Source: Mycoplana dimorpha (GTDB lineage: Bacteria > Pseudomonadota > Alphaproteobacteria > Rhizobiales > Rhizobiaceae). Taken from it: a stretch of 64,000 nucleotides of DNA. The stretch is from contig NZ_PZZZ01000004.1 of assembly GCF_003046475.1 (NCBI RefSeq), positions 1 to 64,000 on the forward strand, written 5' to 3'. How positions within the stretch are numbered: position 1 is the first letter of the stretch; every line of letters starts with the position of its first letter. Below the pieces are notes generated by a model. The model was given only the letters and a program-made list of their open reading frames with translations. It ran no database searches and was not told the origin of the DNA. Both the position numbers and the translations under genes were made by a program. Shown piece after piece: positions 58,368 to 64,000 of the stretch.

Positions 58368-59822
58368 ATGACAGGCGCCACAGTCCTTGTTGCCGATGAC
58401 GACGCGGCGATCAGAACCGTTCTCAACCAGGCCCTGAGCCGTGCGGGCTACGATGTGCGGATCACCTCGAACGCGGCGACGCTGTGGCGCTGGATTGCAG
58501 CCGGCGAGGGCGACATCGTCCTCACCGACGTGATCATGCCCGACGAGAATGCGTTCGACCTCCTGCCGCGCATCAAGAAGGCGCGGCCCGACCTGCCCGT
58601 CCTCGTGATGAGCGCACAGAACACCTTCATGACGGCGATCAAGGCCTCCGAGCGCGGCGCCTATGACTATCTGCCGAAGCCCTTCGACCTCACCGAACTG
58701 ATCGCCATCATCGGCCGCGCGCTTGCCGAGCCGAAGACCAAGCCGGCCAAGACCGAGCACGATGCTCAGGACGGCATGCCGCTGGTTGGCCGCTCTGCCG
58801 CCATGCAGGAAATCTACCGGGTGCTGGCGCGCCTGATGCAGACCGACCTGACGCTGATGATCACCGGCGAATCGGGGACCGGCAAGGAACTCGTGGCCCG
58901 GGCGCTGCATGACTACGGCAAGCGGCGCAACGGTCCCTTCGTGGCGATCAACATGGCAGCGATCCCGCGCGACCTGATCGAATCGGAGCTGTTCGGTCAC
59001 GAGAAGGGGGCCTTCACGGGCGCACAGCAGCGCTCGACCGGCCGCTTCGAACAGGCCGAGGGCGGCACGCTGTTCCTCGACGAGATTGGCGACATGCCGA
59101 TGGATGCGCAGACGCGGCTGTTGCGGGTGCTCCAGCAGGGCGAATACACGACCGTCGGCGGCCGAACGCCGATCCGCACCGATGTGCGCATCGTGGCTGC
59201 GACCAACAAGGACCTCAAGCAGTCGATCAACCAGGGCCTGTTCCGCGAGGACCTCTACTATCGTCTGAACGTGGTGCCGCTGCGCCTGCCGCCGCTGCGT
59301 GAGCGGGCCGAGGACATCCCCGATCTCGTCCGGCACTTCGTGCAGCAGGCCGAGAGGGAGGGGCTGGACGCCAAGCGATTCGACCAGGATGCGCTGGAAC
59401 TGATGAAGGCCTACCCATGGCCGGGCAATGTGCGCGAACTGGAGAACGTCGTGCGTCGCCTGACGGCGCTCTATCCGCAGGACGTGATCACCAGGGATAT
59501 CATCGAGGCGGAAGTGCGCCCCGAGGTGGGGGGCAGCGCCGTGGACGCGGCGCCCACCCGCAGTGGACCGCTGTCGATATCCCAGGCGGTGGAAGAGAAC
59601 ATGCGCCGGTATTTTGCGAGTTTCGGCGACGGCCTGCCGCCTCCCGGCCTTTACGACCGCGTGCTCGCCGAAATGGAATACCCGCTAATCCTCGCAGCAC
59701 TGACCGCGACGCGGGGGAACCAGATCAAGGCAGCCGAGCTGCTTGGCCTCAACCGGAACACGCTTCGCAAGAAGATCCGGGAGCTGGGGGTTTCGGTCTA
59801 TCGGAGTGCCCGCGTAGCTTGA
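58368..59822 (+). CDS. ntrC: Nitrogen regulation response regulator NtrC
   Basis: A 484-residue sigma-54 activator. Receiver domain with phospho-acceptor Asp54; AAA+ domain with Walker A GESGTGKE (167-174), the sigma-54 contact loop GAFTGA (214-219) and Walker B GGTLFLDE (232-239); Fis-type HTH at about 445-480 ([17 protein letters not shown]). It activates nitrogen-assimilation genes with NtrB. It follows ntrB by 12 bases. Confidence 0.98.
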   Translation: MTGATVLVADDDAAIRTVLNQALSRAGYDVRITSNAATLWRWIAAGEGDIVLTDVIMPDENAFDLLPRIKKARPDLPVLVMSAQNTFMTAIKASERGAYDYLPKPFDLTELIAIIGRALAEPKTKPAKTEHDAQDGMPLVGRSAAMQEIYRVLARLMQTDLTLMITGESGTGKELVARALHDYGKRRNGPFVAINMAAIPRDLIESELFGHEKGAFTGAQQRSTGRFEQAEGGTLFLDEIGDMPMDAQTRLLRVLQQGEYTTVGGRTPIRTDVRIVAATNKDLKQSINQGLFREDLYYRLNVVPLRLPPLRERAEDIPDLVRHFVQQAEREGLDAKRFDQDALELMKAYPWPGNVRELENVVRRLTALYPQDVITRDIIEAEVRPEVGGSAVDAAPTRSGPLSISQAVEENMRRYFASFGDGLPPPGLYDRVLAEMEYPLILAALTATRGNQIKAAELLGLNRNTLRKKIRELGVSVYRSARVA

Positions 59823-59943
59823 CTTGCCCACATTCTGCGTTGCATTTTCGCCACATTGTGTTGCTTGGTGGTAACAGATGGCGAATCGACCCGGGGACTT
59901 CTGCCCTTCTTTTTAGCCCACGTTTCCAAGGTGGCGAAGGGCG

Positions 59944-62257
<2,314 letters not shown>

Positions 62258-62268
<11 letters not shown>

Positions 62269-63622
62269 CATTCTGGTGGTGGACGACGAAGAGGATATTC
62301 GCGAGATCGTGTCGGGCATTCTGTCCGACGAAGGGCATGAGACGCGGACCGCCTATGACAGCGACAGCGCGCTGCAGGCGATCAGCGACCGGCTCCCGCG
62401 CCTCGTCTTCCTCGACATCTGGATGCAGGGCAGCAAGCTGGATGGACTGGCGCTTCTCGACGAGATCAAGAGCCGCCACCCGGATCTTCCCGTCGTGATG
62501 ATTTCCGGCCACGGCAACATCGAAACCGCCGTTTCCGCCATCCGTCGCGGCGCCTACGACTTCATCGAGAAACCGTTCAAGGCCGACCGGCTGATCCTCA
62601 TTGCCGAGCGTGCGCTGGAGAATTCCAAGCTGAAGCGTGAGGTGAACGAACTGAAGCGTCGGTCCGGGGATCCCGTCGAACTGATCGGCACTTCGGTCGC
62701 CGTATCGCAGCTGCGCCAGACGATCGACAAGGTCGCGCCGACAAACAGCCGGATCATGATCCTCGGCCCCTCCGGTTCCGGCAAGGAACTGGTGGCGCGG
62801 ATGATTCACCGCAAATCGAACCGCGCCAACGGGCCGTTCGTCGTCCTCAACGCTGCCGCGATCACTCCGGACCGGATGGAGGTGGCCCTGTTCGGCACCG
62901 AAGGCGGCGGCGGCCAGCAGCGCAAGACGGGCGCGCTCGAGGAGGCCCACGGCGGCATCCTGTATCTCGACGAGATCGGCGAAATGCCGCGCGAGACGCA
63001 GAACAAGATCCTTCGCGTCCTCGTCGACCAGCAGTTCGAGCGCGTCGGCGGCGCGAAGCGGGTGAAGGTCGACGTGCGCATCATCTCCTCCACCGCCTAC
63101 CATCTCGAGAGCCTGATTGCCGAGGGTGCATTCCGCGAGGATCTCTACCATCGCCTCGCCGTCGTGCCGGTGCGCGTGCCGCCGCTGGCCGAGCGCCGGG
63201 AGGATATTCCGTTCCTCGTCGACATGTTCATGCGCCAGATCGGCGAACAGGCCGGCATCCGCGCACGCAAGATCGGCGAGGACGCGCTGGCGGTACTGCA
63301 GGCCCACGACTGGCCCGGCAACATCCGGCAGTTGCGCAACAATATCGAAAGGCTGATGATTCTCGCCCGCAGCGACGGTCCCGACAGCCCGATCACCGCC
63401 GACATGCTGCCGACGGATGTCGGCGACATGCTGCCGAAGGTCTCCTCGCAGGGCGACCACCACATCATGACGCTGCCGTTGCGCGAGGCACGCGAGATGT
63501 TCGAGCGCGACTATCTCATTGCGCAGATCAATCGCTTCGGCGGCAACATCTCCCGCACTGCGGAGTTCGTCGGAATGGAACGCTCGGCGCTCCATCGCAA
63601 GCTGAAGTCGCTCGGCGTATAG
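62258..63622 (+). CDS. ntrX: Response regulator NtrX
   Basis: A 454-residue response regulator. Receiver with Asp53, AAA+ ATPase with Walker A GPSGSGKE (170-177), and a Fis-type HTH at the end (GNISRTAEFVGMERSALHRK). The sigma-54 contact loop GAFTGA is absent: the equivalent stretch (212-227) reads through FGTEGGGGQQRKTGAL. NtrX of other alphaproteobacteria shares this loss, so it probably does not drive sigma-54 promoters in the usual way. Overlaps ntrY. Confidence 0.97.
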
Positions 63623-63649
63623 TCCGGCACGCAAGCGAAGGGGCAAGCC

Positions 63650-64000
63650 ATGAAAGTCATCATCTGCGGCGCCGGCCGGGTCGGCTACGGCATTGCCGAG
63701 CGCCTCTCGGAGGAGGGCAACGACGTTTCGGTGATCGACACGTCGGCCGCGCTCATCGCCGCCATAACCGAGACGCTTGACGTCAGTGGCGTCGTCGGCC
63801 ACGGCGCACATCCGGACGTGCTTGCCAAGGCAGGCGCGGATCAGGCCGAAATGATCATCGCCGTGACGTTGCACGACGAGATCAACATGGTCGCCTGCCA
63901 GGTCGCCCATTCCCTGTTCAAGGTCCCGACCAAGATCGCCCGCATCCGGGCCCAGAGCTACCTGGCCCCCGAATACTCCGATCTCTTCTCCCGCGACGAC
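63650..64000 (+). CDS. trkA: Trk potassium uptake regulatory subunit TrkA (N-terminal part)
   Basis: The first 117 residues are visible; the gene continues past the right edge. The RCK/TrkA-N domain begins MKVIICGAGRVGYGIAERLS, a Rossmann NAD(H)-binding motif GxGxxG. DVSGVVGHGAHPDVLAKAGA and MIIAVTLHDEINMVACQVAH continue the domain. TrkA gates the TrkH/G K+ channel. It follows ntrX by 27 bases, the usual rhizobial order. Confidence 0.92.
   Translation, partial: MKVIICGAGRVGYGIAERLSEEGNDVSVIDTSAALIAAITETLDVSGVVGHGAHPDVLAKAGADQAEMIIAVTLHDEINMVACQVAHSLFKVPTKIARIRAQSYLAPEYSDLFSRDD

Overview
This window is chromosomal DNA from an alphaproteobacterium, most likely a member of the Rhizobiaceae (Hyphomicrobiales). 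The evidence is uniformly GC-rich coding sequence and diagnostic gene blocks: dusB(nifR3)-ntrB-ntrC-ntrY-ntrX-trkA, ispDF fused and overlapping a stand-alone CinA-C gene, pyruvate dehydrogenase arranged pdhA-pdhB-pdhC with a lipoyl domain on E1 beta, and the rhizobial families DUF1489, DUF2336, BTLCP and DUF599. The genus cannot be fixed from sequence reading alone. No integrase, IS transposase, phage gene or CRISPR array was seen. The window opens inside a class III alcohol dehydrogenase gene and ends inside trkA.

Layout. 1-10 kb: formaldehyde-detoxifying ADH (partial), an XRE regulator, lipB, tRNA-Leu(GAG) with promoter and terminator, a peptide-deformylase paralogue with altered active-site residues, MgtE, a MerR regulator, two membrane proteins, L-serine dehydratase, DUF1489 and an SDR. 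10-21 kb: an envelope-oriented stretch with an L,D-transpeptidase, a 43-residue lipoprotein, a lipoprotein with a circularly permuted papain-like His/Cys pattern, a three-gene run (ICMT-like methyltransferase, CAT-fold acyltransferase-like protein, SDR with SEC-C tail), a DacA-SPOR carboxypeptidase, a BTLCP cysteine peptidase, PilZ and PAS proteins, and a rhomboid. 21-36 kb: CBS protein, patatin, hisI, folE, an Fe-S scaffold, yidD, an unrecognised 360-residue protein, thrS, a secreted beta-rich protein, a nitroreductase and flavin reductase pair, a CitE-like protein, DUF2336 and parE. 36-54 kb: central metabolism: tpiA, secG, pyrG, kdsA, eno, ftsB-like, pdhA-pdhB-pdhC, a DUF559 gene bounded by inverted palindromes, an SGNH hydrolase, lpdA, lipA, a PLP decarboxylase and a Coq10/RatA protein. 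54-64 kb: cinA-C and ispDF on the minus strand, then the divergent dusB-ntrBC-ntrYX-trkA run.

How the genes work together. Lipoate supply (lipB, lipA) and its consumers (pdhB, pdhC, lpdA) lie in one window. Triose-phosphate isomerase and enolase feed pyruvate dehydrogenase. The ntr genes form the nitrogen two-component systems NtrB/NtrC and NtrY/NtrX.

The most unusual items are the DUF559 module inside the pdh-lpdA run, the metal-ligand-deficient deformylase, the methyltransferase/acyltransferase/SDR-SEC-C run, the permuted-papain-like lipoprotein, and the unrecognised gene between yidD and thrS. Transcript starts, operators and terminators are inferred from sequence patterns only.
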